NCBI RefSeq assembly: GCF_035270045.1
Contig: NZ_DATFIP010000076.1
Coordinates: 1-64,000 of the forward strand
Length of the DNA: 64,000 bases
Direction: 5' to 3'
Source: Salibaculum sp035270045
Lineage (GTDB): Bacteria > Pseudomonadota > Alphaproteobacteria > Rhodobacterales > Rhodobacteraceae
The notes beneath the pieces are model-generated. The model was not told where the DNA came from. It did no database searches and saw nothing but the letters and a program-made list of their open reading frames with translations. The position numbers and the translations under genes were made by a program. Within the stretch, counting starts at the first letter, position 1. Each line of letters begins with the position of its first letter. Of this stretch, positions 25,762 to 33,855 are shown one piece after another.

Positions 25762-26583
25762 GTGAGCCAGCCCCCCCTCCTGGAACGTGGGCGCTACACG
25801 GCGCGGATTGCCGAGACCGGCGCGGATCTCGACGCGGCGCTTGCCCTGCGCCGGACCTGCTTCGGGCCGGGTGAACGGGCCGGGACGGGCGGCGCGCCGG
25901 ACCCGGTCGATTCCCTTTGTCGTCACGTGCTGGTCCGCGACCGGGACGGCGCGGTCGCCTGCAGCTTTCGGTTGCGCCGCTTCGAGACAGGCGCGGGGGT
26001 CTCGGAAAGCTATGCCGCCAGGTTCTACGACCTTGCACCGCTGGCCGCGCGTTCCGGCCCGCTGATCGAGTTGGGGCGTTTCTGTATCCGGCCCGGTATC
26101 GCCGACCCGGACGTGCTGCGGCTGGCCTGGGCGGCGCTCACGGCCCTTGTGGACCGTGCCGGGGCGTCGATGCTCTTTGGTTGCTCGTCTTTTCCGGGCA
26201 CCGATCCGGCCCCCTATGCCGAGGGCTTTGCCCTGCTGGCCGATCGGCACCTTGCGCCGGAAACTTGGCGACCGGGCCTGTGCGCGGCGCGCACCGTGCC
26301 GCTGATGGGCAGGGGCGCACCGGGGCCGGGGGCAGCGGGGGCGCTGCCATCCCTGCTGCGCAGTTATCTCGGGATGGGCGGACGGGTCAGCGATCACGCG
26401 GTGATCGACGCGGATCTGGGCACGCTGCATGTCTTCACAGGGCTTGAGATCGCCGCGATCCCGCCCGCCCGAGCACGCGCGCTCCGCCTCATGGCCGGAA
26501 GCTCGGGTGAGCGGTGCGTCGGATGGCCGGATGGCATCGGCGCAGATGCGCAGGCCCTTGCAGGCGGCAACGCCTCGGCGTAG
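25762..26583 (+). CDS. olsB: GNAT-fold acyltransferase, OlsB-like (ornithine lipid N-acyltransferase)
   Basis: 273 residues, GTG start. It carries the OlsB/N-acyl amino acid synthase pattern: ALALRRTCFG near residue 30, DSLCRHVLVRD, SYAARFYDLAPL, then ELGRFCIRPG near residue 110. The last of these is a strongly conserved block of OlsB. It transfers an acyl group from ACP to an amino acid (ornithine or glutamine), the first step of aminolipid synthesis. olsA is not adjacent, so the downstream step must be encoded elsewhere. Short gaps from bamE (56 bp) and to uup (9 bp) suggest co-transcription. Confidence 0.82.
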   Translation: MSQPPLLERGRYTARIAETGADLDAALALRRTCFGPGERAGTGGAPDPVDSLCRHVLVRDRDGAVACSFRLRRFETGAGVSESYAARFYDLAPLAARSGPLIELGRFCIRPGIADPDVLRLAWAALTALVDRAGASMLFGCSSFPGTDPAPYAEGFALLADRHLAPETWRPGLCAARTVPLMGRGAPGPGAAGALPSLLRSYLGMGGRVSDHAVIDADLGTLHVFTGLEIAAIPPARARALRLMAGSSGERCVGWPDGIGADAQALAGGNASA

Positions 26584-26592
26584 CAGGCAGCC

Positions 26593-28407
26593 ATGGCTCG
26601 TGCTCCGCTTCTGCAACTCTCCGACATTTCGCTCACCTTCGGCGGTGACCCGGTCTTTGATGACTTGTCATTGGTCGTGCAGCCCGGGGACCGGGTCGCC
26701 TTGGTTGGGCGAAACGGATCGGGAAAATCAACCCTTCTCAAGGTGATGGCCGGCCTTGTTGAACCTGATAAAGGCACGCGCGTGGTGCCGCCGGGCCTTT
26801 CGGTGGGCTACATGGAACAGGACCCGACGATGGAAGGCTTCGCGACGCTGGGCGATTTCGCCTCGGCCGCGCTGGACCCGGGCGAGGCCTGGCGCGTCGA
26901 AGCCGTGGCCGAGGGGCTCAAGGTGCAGTTGGACCAGGACCCGGACCTTGCCTCGGGCGGGGAACGGCGTCGCGCGGCGCTGGCACGGCTCATGGCCGAG
27001 GCGCCCGACTTGATGCTGCTGGACGAGCCGACCAACCACATGGACATCCAGGCGATCCGCTGGCTGGAACACGAACTTTCGCAGACAAGAGCCGGATTTG
27101 TCCTGATTTCCCACGACCGGGCCTTTCTGTCGGCCCTGACGCGCGCGACGCTCTGGATCGACCGGGGCCAGGTGCGCCGGCAGGAGCGCGGCTTTGCCCG
27201 TTTCGAGGAATGGCGCGACAAGGTCTGGGAAGAAGAGGACCAGCAGCGCCACAAGATGGACCGGCGCATCAAGGCCGAGGCCCGCTGGGCCGTCGAGGGG
27301 ATTTCCGCACGTCGCAAGCGCAACCAGGGGCGGGTGCGGGCGCTTCAGGACCTGCGGGCCGAGCGCGCGGCGATGATCCGTCGCCAGGGCACGGCCGCCA
27401 TGGCGTTGGACGAGGGACCCAAGAGCGGCAAGAAGGTGATCGAGGCCGAAGGGCTGGTCAAATCCTACGACGGCAAGCCCATCGTGACGGGGTTGGACCT
27501 GACGGTACAGCGCGGCGACCGGGTCGCCTTCGTTGGCCCTAACGGGGTTGGAAAAACGACGCTTATCAAGATTTTGGTGGGTGAAGTTGACCCAGATGAC
27601 GGATGGGTCAAGCATGGCACGAACCTCGCGGTCGCGGTCTTCGATCAGGCCCGCGCGCAGCTTGACCCGGACATGACGCTCTGGGAGAGCCTGACCGGCG
27701 ATGCCGGGATGCGGGTCAGCGGCCAGGCCGACCAGGTCATGGTGCGCGGCCAGCCCAAGCATGTGGTTGGCTACCTCAAGGAGTTCCTTTTCGACGAACG
27801 CCAGGCCCGCGCGCCGGTGCGTTCGCTATCGGGCGGGGAAAAGGCGCGGCTGCTGCTGGCCAAGCTGATGGCGCGCGAATCGAACCTGCTGGTGCTGGAC
27901 GAGCCGACCAACGATCTGGACATCGAGACGCTGGACCTGTTGCAGGACCTCCTGGGCGATTACGCGGGCACCGTGTTGTTGGTCAGCCACGACCGGGATT
28001 TCATTGACCGCGTGGCGACGACTACCGTGGCGATGGAGGGGGACGGGCGCGCGACGCTCTATGCCGGGGGCTGGACGGATTACCGTGGTCAGCGGGGCGA
28101 GGCCGTGGCGCCGGAGGCCGCCGAGAAAGCGAAACCCAAGGCGGACAAGTCAGCCCCCGCGCCCAAGGCACAATCTGGCCTCTCCTTTACCCAGAAGCAT
28201 CGGCTGGAGGAGCTGCCCGGGGTGATCGACCGGTTGGAAGCCGAGATCACCAAGCTGGAAGAACTGCTGTCCGATCCCGAGTTGTTCACCCGCGATCCGG
28301 TCAAGTTCCGCAAGGCCACCGAGGCGCTGGAGGACCGGCAGGGCAGGCTGTCCGCGGCCGAGGAGGAATGGCTGCACCTGGCCGACAAGGCGGAAGGTGC
28401 TGACTGA
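26593..28407 (+). CDS. uup: ABC-F family ATPase, Uup-like
   Basis: 604 residues with two ABC domains and no membrane part. The first Walker A is GRNGSGKSTLLK and its signature is SGGERRRAALARL. The second Walker A is GPNGVGKTTLIK with signature SLSGGEKARLLLAKL. Each has LDEPTNH/ND. A basic linker lies between (~190-260), and a C-terminal coiled coil (~530-600) is typical of Uup. ABC-F proteins act on the ribosome; Uup also affects branched DNA and transposon excision in E. coli. Confidence 0.93.
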   Translation: MARAPLLQLSDISLTFGGDPVFDDLSLVVQPGDRVALVGRNGSGKSTLLKVMAGLVEPDKGTRVVPPGLSVGYMEQDPTMEGFATLGDFASAALDPGEAWRVEAVAEGLKVQLDQDPDLASGGERRRAALARLMAEAPDLMLLDEPTNHMDIQAIRWLEHELSQTRAGFVLISHDRAFLSALTRATLWIDRGQVRRQERGFARFEEWRDKVWEEEDQQRHKMDRRIKAEARWAVEGISARRKRNQGRVRALQDLRAERAAMIRRQGTAAMALDEGPKSGKKVIEAEGLVKSYDGKPIVTGLDLTVQRGDRVAFVGPNGVGKTTLIKILVGEVDPDDGWVKHGTNLAVAVFDQARAQLDPDMTLWESLTGDAGMRVSGQADQVMVRGQPKHVVGYLKEFLFDERQARAPVRSLSGGEKARLLLAKLMARESNLLVLDEPTNDLDIETLDLLQDLLGDYAGTVLLVSHDRDFIDRVATTTVAMEGDGRATLYAGGWTDYRGQRGEAVAPEAAEKAKPKADKSAPAPKAQSGLSFTQKHRLEELPGVIDRLEAEITKLEELLSDPELFTRDPVKFRKATEALEDRQGRLSAAEEEWLHLADKAEGAD

Positions 28408-28460
28408 GCGGCGCGGCCGGGCTAGCCTGCCCGGGATCGCGGCAAATCGAAAGGGCACGC

Positions 28461-29243
28461 ATGGCTGAGGATCGTCCGCTTCGCGACAGGGTCAGGCTGC
28501 TTTACGAGGGGCGCAGCAGGCGCGCTTCGCGGTTCCGCTACGGGTTGCTGGTCTTCGACTTCGTGACCATCGTCTTCTTCCTGGGCACGGCGGCCATGCC
28601 GATCACGCGGCAGTTGCTGATCGCGGATGCCGTTATCGGCGGATTGATCGCGCTGGACCTGGGGCTGCGGTTCTGGATCGCGGAGCGAAAACTGCGTTTC
28701 GTGCGGCGGTTTTACGTGATCGTCGATGTCATCGTCCTGGCCGCCCTGGTCATGGCACCGTTCATCGGGCAGGGGCTGGTGGTGCTGCGCGTGCTTCGGG
28801 TGCTGCGGCTGGTGCATTCCTACCACCTGATGCGTGATCTGCGGCGTGATTCGCTGCTCTTCCGGCGCCACGAGGACACGTTCGTCGCGGCGCTCAACCT
28901 GCTGGTCTTCATCTTCGCCATGACCGCGCTGGTCTTCGTGTTGCGCGGCGCCGAGGAACCGGGAATCGGCAGCTACGTCGACGCGCTTTATTTCACGGTG
29001 GCGACCCTGACGACCACCGGGTTCGGCGACATCACCATGACGACCCCCATGGGGCGCCTGCTGTCGGTGGGAATCATGGTGGTGGGCGTGGGTCTGTTCC
29101 TGCAGCTTGTGCGCGCGATCTTTTCGCCCGCCAAGGTCAAGCACAAGTGTCCGACCTGCGGGCTGACAAAGCACGACACCGACGCGATCCATTGCAAGCA
29201 TTGCGGCGAGGAACTGAAGATCGAGACCGAGGGCGCGACCTGA
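28461..29243 (+). CDS. Voltage-gated-type potassium channel with C-terminal zinc ribbon
   Basis: 260 residues. It has six membrane segments with an S4-like arginine ladder (RVLRVLRLVHSYHLMRDLRR, 110-129). The selectivity filter TTGFGD is at 185-190, before the last membrane helix. GFGD rather than GYGD still fits a K+ channel. After S6 come CPTC (230-233) and CKHC (245-248), a CxxC-x11-CxxC zinc ribbon in the cytoplasm where other channels carry RCK or cyclic-nucleotide domains. It may gate by metal or redox state; that is inference. Follows uup by 53 bp. Confidence 0.9.
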   Translation: MAEDRPLRDRVRLLYEGRSRRASRFRYGLLVFDFVTIVFFLGTAAMPITRQLLIADAVIGGLIALDLGLRFWIAERKLRFVRRFYVIVDVIVLAALVMAPFIGQGLVVLRVLRVLRLVHSYHLMRDLRRDSLLFRRHEDTFVAALNLLVFIFAMTALVFVLRGAEEPGIGSYVDALYFTVATLTTTGFGDITMTTPMGRLLSVGIMVVGVGLFLQLVRAIFSPAKVKHKCPTCGLTKHDTDAIHCKHCGEELKIETEGAT

Positions 29244-29445
29244 GCCAAGGGGCCATGCGCAGGGCGCCGGCCAGCCCGATCGCGGTGCCTGTGATCACGT
29301 CGAACGCAACGAAGAAGCGCGCCCGTCCGTCAGTGCAGTCCAGGACAGTGACCTGTCGCGCAGCGGACGGACGGACAAAACGCGATGGCCGCGCCGCGGA
29401 CCGAAGTCGCCGGAGCGCAAAGATGTCGGGTAGGGGCGCAATCGC

Positions 29446-29697
29446 TCAAGGCCGGGCGAGGATCACCATCAGGGCCATGTGGACCGGCACATAGGTCAGG
29501 GCGATCATGACCAGCGCGGGCAGCCCCCACGTGGCCACAGACAGCACCAGAACGGTCAGCAGGATCACCAGGAAATACCAGATGTTGTCGCTGTCACCGA
29601 AAGCGAGGTCGCGGGCCAGCCAGCCTATCACAGGCAGGTTGTAGAAGGTCCTGGCATACCAGGGCTGGGCGGGGGGAATGGGGGTCAGAATGCTCAT
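29446..29697 (-). CDS. Small membrane protein of unknown function
   Basis: 83 residues from the ATG at 29697. It starts MSILTPIPPAQPWYARTFYN, has a central GDSDNIWYFLVILLTVLVLS segment and a final helix to VILARP: two or three membrane segments. I do not recognise a family. It lies 63 bp downstream of mazG on the same strand. The start is not supported by a strong ribosome site. Confidence 0.65.
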   Translation of the reverse strand: MSILTPIPPAQPWYARTFYNLPVIGWLARDLAFGDSDNIWYFLVILLTVLVLSVATWGLPALVMIALTYVPVHMALMVILARP

Positions 29698-29760
29698 GCC
29701 GTCCAGATAAGCACCGCGTCGCGTGGCGCTATGTGCCACGCTGCCGCAGTTTGCCTCTGA

Positions 29761-30579
29761 TCAGCCTTTTTCCATCATCTTGGCCGCGTCCCAGAGCGCG
29801 TCCATCTCCTCCAGCGTGCTGTCGCCCGGCGTCTTGCCGGTGCGGGCCAGGGCATCCTCGATGGCCTCGAAGCGGCGCTGGAACTTGGCATTGGCGCGGC
29901 GCAGCGCGGCCTCGGGATCGACCTGCAGATGTCGTGCAAGGTTGGCCATCACGAAAAGCAGATCTCCCATTTCCTCCTCGATTTCGTCGGTGCCCAGCGT
30001 CTCGCGCGCTTCGGCGAGTTCGCGCGATTCCTCGGCGATCTTGTCGATCACCAGGCTCACGTCGGGCCAGTCGAAGCCGACCCGTGCCGCGCGTTTTTGC
30101 AGTTTCAGGGCGCGCAGCAGGGCTGGCAGGCCCATGGCGACCCCGTCCAGCGTGCGGGTTTCGCCGCGGTGGGCGCGTTCGGCGGCCTTTACCGCCTCCC
30201 AGTCGCGGGTCTGCTGTTCGGCGGATTTCTCGCGGTTGTCGGCCCCGAAGACATGCGGGTGCCGCGCGACCATCTTGTCGGACATGGCACCCGCGACCTC
30301 GGCAAAGCTGAAATGCCCGGCCTCTTCGGCCATCTGCGCGTGAAAGACCGCTTGGAACAGCAGGTCGCCCAACTCGCCCTTCAGGTCGGCCATGTCCTCG
30401 CGCGCAATGGCGTCGGCGACCTCGTGGGCTTCTTCGATGGTATAGGGGGCGATGGTCTCGAAGGTCTGTTCCACGTCCCAGGGGCAGCCAGTTTCCGGGT
30501 CGCGCAGGCGGCGCATGATTTCCAGAAGCCGGTCCATCTGGACCCCGGGCCTTGTGTCGCGGATCAGATCTTTGCTCAT
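29761..30579 (-). CDS. mazG: Nucleoside triphosphate pyrophosphohydrolase MazG
   Basis: 272 residues with two MazG repeats. The first has MRRLRDPETGCPWDVEQT, YTIEEAHEVADAI and LKGELGDLLFQAVFHA (metal-binding Glu/Asp). The second has KIAEESRELAEARE and EIEEEMGDLLFVMANLARH. It hydrolyses NTPs to NMP and PPi, a house-cleaning role that also affects (p)ppGpp in some species. GGGAGA precedes the ATG. Confidence 0.96.
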   Translation of the reverse strand: MSKDLIRDTRPGVQMDRLLEIMRRLRDPETGCPWDVEQTFETIAPYTIEEAHEVADAIAREDMADLKGELGDLLFQAVFHAQMAEEAGHFSFAEVAGAMSDKMVARHPHVFGADNREKSAEQQTRDWEAVKAAERAHRGETRTLDGVAMGLPALLRALKLQKRAARVGFDWPDVSLVIDKIAEESRELAEARETLGTDEIEEEMGDLLFVMANLARHLQVDPEAALRRANAKFQRRFEAIEDALARTGKTPGDSTLEEMDALWDAAKMMEKG

Positions 30580-30688
30580 GGCGGTCTCCCGGCGTCTGGA
30601 GCAAGCCTAACACTGTCAGTCCGGACGCCAAGGCCGGATCGGGGCAGGGGGCCTGTCAAACCGGGGGCAGGTGCCCTATGTTGCGGAC

Positions 30689-31165
30689 ATGCGCTGGATT
30701 GCCGTCTTTGTTGTCGTCCTCGGCGTTGCCCTCGTGGCGATGGCCGGGTACGTCCGTCTCGCCCCGAGCGACGCCGACCGCTGGCACCGCTTTGTCACGC
30801 CGGGCCCGCCCGGAGACAGTCCGACGCAGGGGGGCTTTACCGCTCGGCGCGTCGTCGAGGGCGACCCGCAAACCGTCATGACCACGCTTGATGCGGTTGC
30901 GCAGGACACGCCGCGCACGCGCGTTCTGGCGGGGTCCGCGGAGGATGGATTCGTGACCTATGTCACCCGATCGGCGTTCTGGGGATTTCCCGACTACACC
31001 ACGGTCTACCTGACGCGGAACGACCCCCAGGCGGGCGGGGCCACGACCCTGACGATCCATGCACGGCTGCGTTTTGGTCAATCGGACATGGGCGTGAACG
31101 GTGCGCGGGTGCGTGGCTGGATGGACGCGCTGCCCGCCGGGGTCTTGCAAAGCCCCGCCGAATAG
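30689..31165 (+). CDS. DUF1499 family protein
   Basis: 158 residues from the ATG at 30689; a GTG at 30671 is a possible longer start. One N-terminal membrane anchor (WIAVFVVVLGVALVAMAGY) is followed by a soluble domain: WHRFVTPGPPGDSPT, then TRVLAGSAEDGFVTYVTRSAFWGFPDYTTV. The blocks TYVTRSxxxGFPD and RLRFGQSDMGVNGARVRGWM match DUF1499 proteins of unknown function. It lies 15 bp upstream of prfA and may be co-transcribed. Confidence 0.85.
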   Translation: MRWIAVFVVVLGVALVAMAGYVRLAPSDADRWHRFVTPGPPGDSPTQGGFTARRVVEGDPQTVMTTLDAVAQDTPRTRVLAGSAEDGFVTYVTRSAFWGFPDYTTVYLTRNDPQAGGATTLTIHARLRFGQSDMGVNGARVRGWMDALPAGVLQSPAE

Positions 31166-31180
31166 GCAAGAGCCTGCGCC

Positions 31181-32236
31181 ATGATACCCCGGGACCGGCT
31201 GCACCAGATCATCGACCGTTTCGAATACCTTGAGGCCCGCATGGCCGAGGGGTTGTCCGGCGACGATTTCGTGGCCGTCAGCCGCGAATACGCCGAATTG
31301 CGCCCGGTGGTCGAGACTCTGCGCGCCTACCAGGCCCTTGTGGACGAGATCGCCGGCGCCGAGACCATGCTGAGCGACCCCGAAATGAAGGAAATGGCAG
31401 AGGCGGAACTCGGGGAGTTGCGCGAGAGGCTTCCGCAGATGGAACAGGCGGTCAAACTTGCCCTGCTGCCGCGCGATGCAGCCGACAGTCGGCCGGCCAT
31501 CGTGGAGATACGCCCCGGAACAGGTGGCGAGGAGGCGGCGCTGTTCGCGGGCGACCTGCTGCGCATGTACCAGCGCTACGCCGAAGCGCGCGGCTGGAAA
31601 TTCGAGGTTCTCGAAGAGGCCCAGACGGAACTGGGCGGCATCAAGGACGTCACGGCCCGGATCAGCGGTGACAGCGTCTTTGCCCGGTTGAAGTTCGAAT
31701 CCGGCGTGCACCGCGTGCAACGCGTGCCGGAAACCGAAAGCGGCGGGCGAATCCATACCTCGGCGGCCACGGTTGCCGTTCTCCCCGAGGCCGAGGACGT
31801 GGACATCCGCATCGACCCCAATGACCTGCGGATCGACACGATGCGCAGCTCCGGGTCTGGTGGACAGCACGTGAACACCACCGACTCGGCAGTGCGGATC
31901 ACGCATTTACCCACCGGGATCGTCGTCACGAGTTCCGAGAAGTCCCAGCACCGCAACCGCGAGATCGCGATGAAGGTGCTCAAGACCCGTTTGTTCGACA
32001 TGGAACGGCAAAAGGTGGACGACGACCGCGCACAGGCCCGCGCCACGCAGGTCGGCAGCGGCGACCGGTCCGAACGCATCCGCACCTACAACTTTCCCCA
32101 GGGGCGCATGACCGACCATCGCATCAACCTGACGCTATATGCGCTGGACAAGGTGATGGGTGGCGATCTCGACGAGATCATCGACGCCCTGGTCCAGGAT
32201 GCCCAGGCCAGGCAACTCGCCGAGATGGGTGCGTGA
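31181..32236 (+). CDS. prfA: Peptide chain release factor 1
   Basis: 351 residues. The GGQ catalytic motif is at 227-229 (GSGGQHVN) and the codon-recognition loop is PETESGGRIHTSAATV, with the anticodon-like PxT region expected of RF1. It ends translation at UAA and UAG. The stop overlaps the prmC GTG start (GTGA), coupling it to the enzyme that methylates the GGQ glutamine. Confidence 0.98.
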   Translation: MIPRDRLHQIIDRFEYLEARMAEGLSGDDFVAVSREYAELRPVVETLRAYQALVDEIAGAETMLSDPEMKEMAEAELGELRERLPQMEQAVKLALLPRDAADSRPAIVEIRPGTGGEEAALFAGDLLRMYQRYAEARGWKFEVLEEAQTELGGIKDVTARISGDSVFARLKFESGVHRVQRVPETESGGRIHTSAATVAVLPEAEDVDIRIDPNDLRIDTMRSSGSGGQHVNTTDSAVRITHLPTGIVVTSSEKSQHRNREIAMKVLKTRLFDMERQKVDDDRAQARATQVGSGDRSERIRTYNFPQGRMTDHRINLTLYALDKVMGGDLDEIIDALVQDAQARQLAEMGA

Positions 32237-33003
32237 CCGAGGCCGAGGCCGCGGTCCGGCTTGCCGAGGTCGGCATCCCCGATTCCCGGCGCGAGGCGCG
32301 CAAGCTGGCCCGGGAAGCGGCAGGGCAGAGTCTGGCCGACATGGTGGCGCGGCGCTGCCGGGGCGAGCCGATGTCCCATATCCTGGGCTACCGCGATTTC
32401 TGGGAGCACCGCTTCGAGGTGACGGCGGATGTGCTGGACCCCCGGCCCGAGACCGAAACCCTGGTGGCCGCGGCGCTGGAGGACGGCTTCGAGCGGGTGC
32501 TCGACCTGGGGACAGGCACCGGCTGCATCCTGCTGAGCCTGCTGGCCGCGCGCCCGGCGGCGCGGGGCACGGGCACCGACCTGTCGCAGGCGGCGCTGGC
32601 GGTGGCCGCGCGCAATGCCGAACGGCTGGGGGTGGCCGAAAGGGTGGCGCTGGTCCTCTCGGACTGGTGGAACGCGGTCGATGGGCCGTTCGACCTGATC
32701 GTGTCGAACCCGCCCTACATCGCGGCGGACGAAATGGCAGGGCTGCAACGCGAATTGGCTTTCGAGCCCCGAATGGCCCTGACTGACGGTGCCGACGGGC
32801 TGACGGCCTACCGCGCGATCGTTGCCGGGGCGCCCGCCCGCCTGGCCCCCGGCGGACGGCTGATGCTGGAAATCGGCCCGACCCAGGGGCCTGCGGTGCG
32901 CGCTCTGATGCAGGCGGCAGGCTTGGAACGGGTGCGGATCGCCCCTGATCTTGACGGACGTGACCGTGTCGTCATCGGCACACTGGCACCTACAGGCCCC
33001 TGA
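32233..33003 (+). CDS. prmC: Peptide chain release factor N5-glutamine methyltransferase
   Basis: 256 residues, GTG start overlapping prfA. The SAM-binding loop is VLDLGTGTGCILLSLLA and the catalytic SNPPYIA is near residue 158. The N-terminal PRPETETLVAAAL motif is typical. It methylates the GGQ glutamine of RF1 and RF2. Confidence 0.97.
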   Translation: MTEAEAAVRLAEVGIPDSRREARKLAREAAGQSLADMVARRCRGEPMSHILGYRDFWEHRFEVTADVLDPRPETETLVAAALEDGFERVLDLGTGTGCILLSLLAARPAARGTGTDLSQAALAVAARNAERLGVAERVALVLSDWWNAVDGPFDLIVSNPPYIAADEMAGLQRELAFEPRMALTDGADGLTAYRAIVAGAPARLAPGGRLMLEIGPTQGPAVRALMQAAGLERVRIAPDLDGRDRVVIGTLAPTGP

Positions 33004-33204
33004 TCGGGCCTCCGGAACGGTCTTTTTTTCCGAATCCCCTTGCGGAGTGCCTCTCTCAATGCTTAGTCAGGTTTATCGAATGGACGTGGGCCAGACCCGC
33101 TCTTCGATGATCGCCAAGACATCGCAGGCCAGTATTTGCAATAAAGACCCCCGCACGAGGCGGGGTCGGGCCGCGAGAAAAAAACAGGCCGGAACCTTAC
33201 ATTC

Positions 33205-33771
33205 ATGAAATCCTCACGATCCAGGTCGCGGAAAAACCGCAACAACAGGCCTTCGGGCGGCAATGTCATCAACCGGGTGTTCGATAGCTCGGGGCCCGAG
33301 GGCAAGGTGCGTGGCACGCCGCAGCAGATCATCGACAAGTATCAGCAGCTGCACCGTGACGCGGTGCTCTCGGGTGACCGCGTGAATGCCGAGAACTTCG
33401 CGCAGCACGCAGAACACTACCTGCGTCTGCTGGCCGAGGCCCAACGCGAAGTCGACTCCAAGCGCGAAGAACAAGAGCGCCAGAACCGCGAACGCCAGGC
33501 CGAGCGCGACCGCGAGCGGGCAGATCGGCTCAGGGCGCAAGAGGCCGCGGCGGCGGGAGAGGCCGAGCAGCAACCCGAGCCGCAAGGCGAGGACAGCGGC
33601 CTTGTCGAGACGCCGGAATCCAAACCCGAGCCCAAGCCCAAACCAAAGCGCAAGCCGCGCAAGCCCAAGCCGCCGCAGGGTGGCAACGGGTCCACGGGGT
33701 CGGACGGCAAGGACCGTGACGACTCTGATGGGTCGGGCGGCAACGGCGACACGACCAAGGCGGCAGAGTAG
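33205..33771 (+). CDS. DUF4167 domain protein, basic low-complexity C-terminus
   Basis: 188 residues. The N-terminal ~75 residues are the DUF4167 domain found in alphaproteobacteria: RSRKNRNNRPSGGNVINRVF, then RGTPQQIIDKYQQLHRDA and AENFAQHAEHYLRLL. Residues ~80-110 form a charged helix (likely coiled coil). The rest is Lys/Pro-rich (KPEPKPKPKRKPRKPKPP) with a Gly/Asp tail. It is probably a nucleic-acid or ribosome-associated protein, but the role is unknown. A strong terminator follows. Confidence 0.9.
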   Translation: MKSSRSRSRKNRNNRPSGGNVINRVFDSSGPEGKVRGTPQQIIDKYQQLHRDAVLSGDRVNAENFAQHAEHYLRLLAEAQREVDSKREEQERQNRERQAERDRERADRLRAQEAAAAGEAEQQPEPQGEDSGLVETPESKPEPKPKPKRKPRKPKPPQGGNGSTGSDGKDRDDSDGSGGNGDTTKAAE

Positions 33772-33820
33772 TCCGCGACCCTTCGGGGCCGGCGGCGCGT
33801 CGCGCAGGACGGCTCCGGCG

Positions 33821-33848
33821 GGGCGGCCTCGAGGGGCCGCCCTTTTTT
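33821..33848 (+). terminator. Rho-independent terminator after the DUF4167 gene
   Basis: A perfect 8-bp stem GGGCGGCC/GGCCGCCC (33821-33828, 33835-33842) with a 6-base loop is followed by TTTTTT (33843-33848). Confidence 0.93.
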
Positions 33849-33855
33849 GTGCTGC

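Noticed and set aside
32994..33030. Hairpin AGGCCC/GGGCCT with a later T-run after prmC
   Set aside because: The T-run starts about 10 bases after the stem, too far for a standard terminator.
33145..33168. Hairpin GACCCCCGC...GGCGGGGTC before the DUF4167 gene
   Set aside because: No T-run on the plus strand and no minus-strand gene to terminate. It may be mRNA leader structure but nothing supports a riboswitch.
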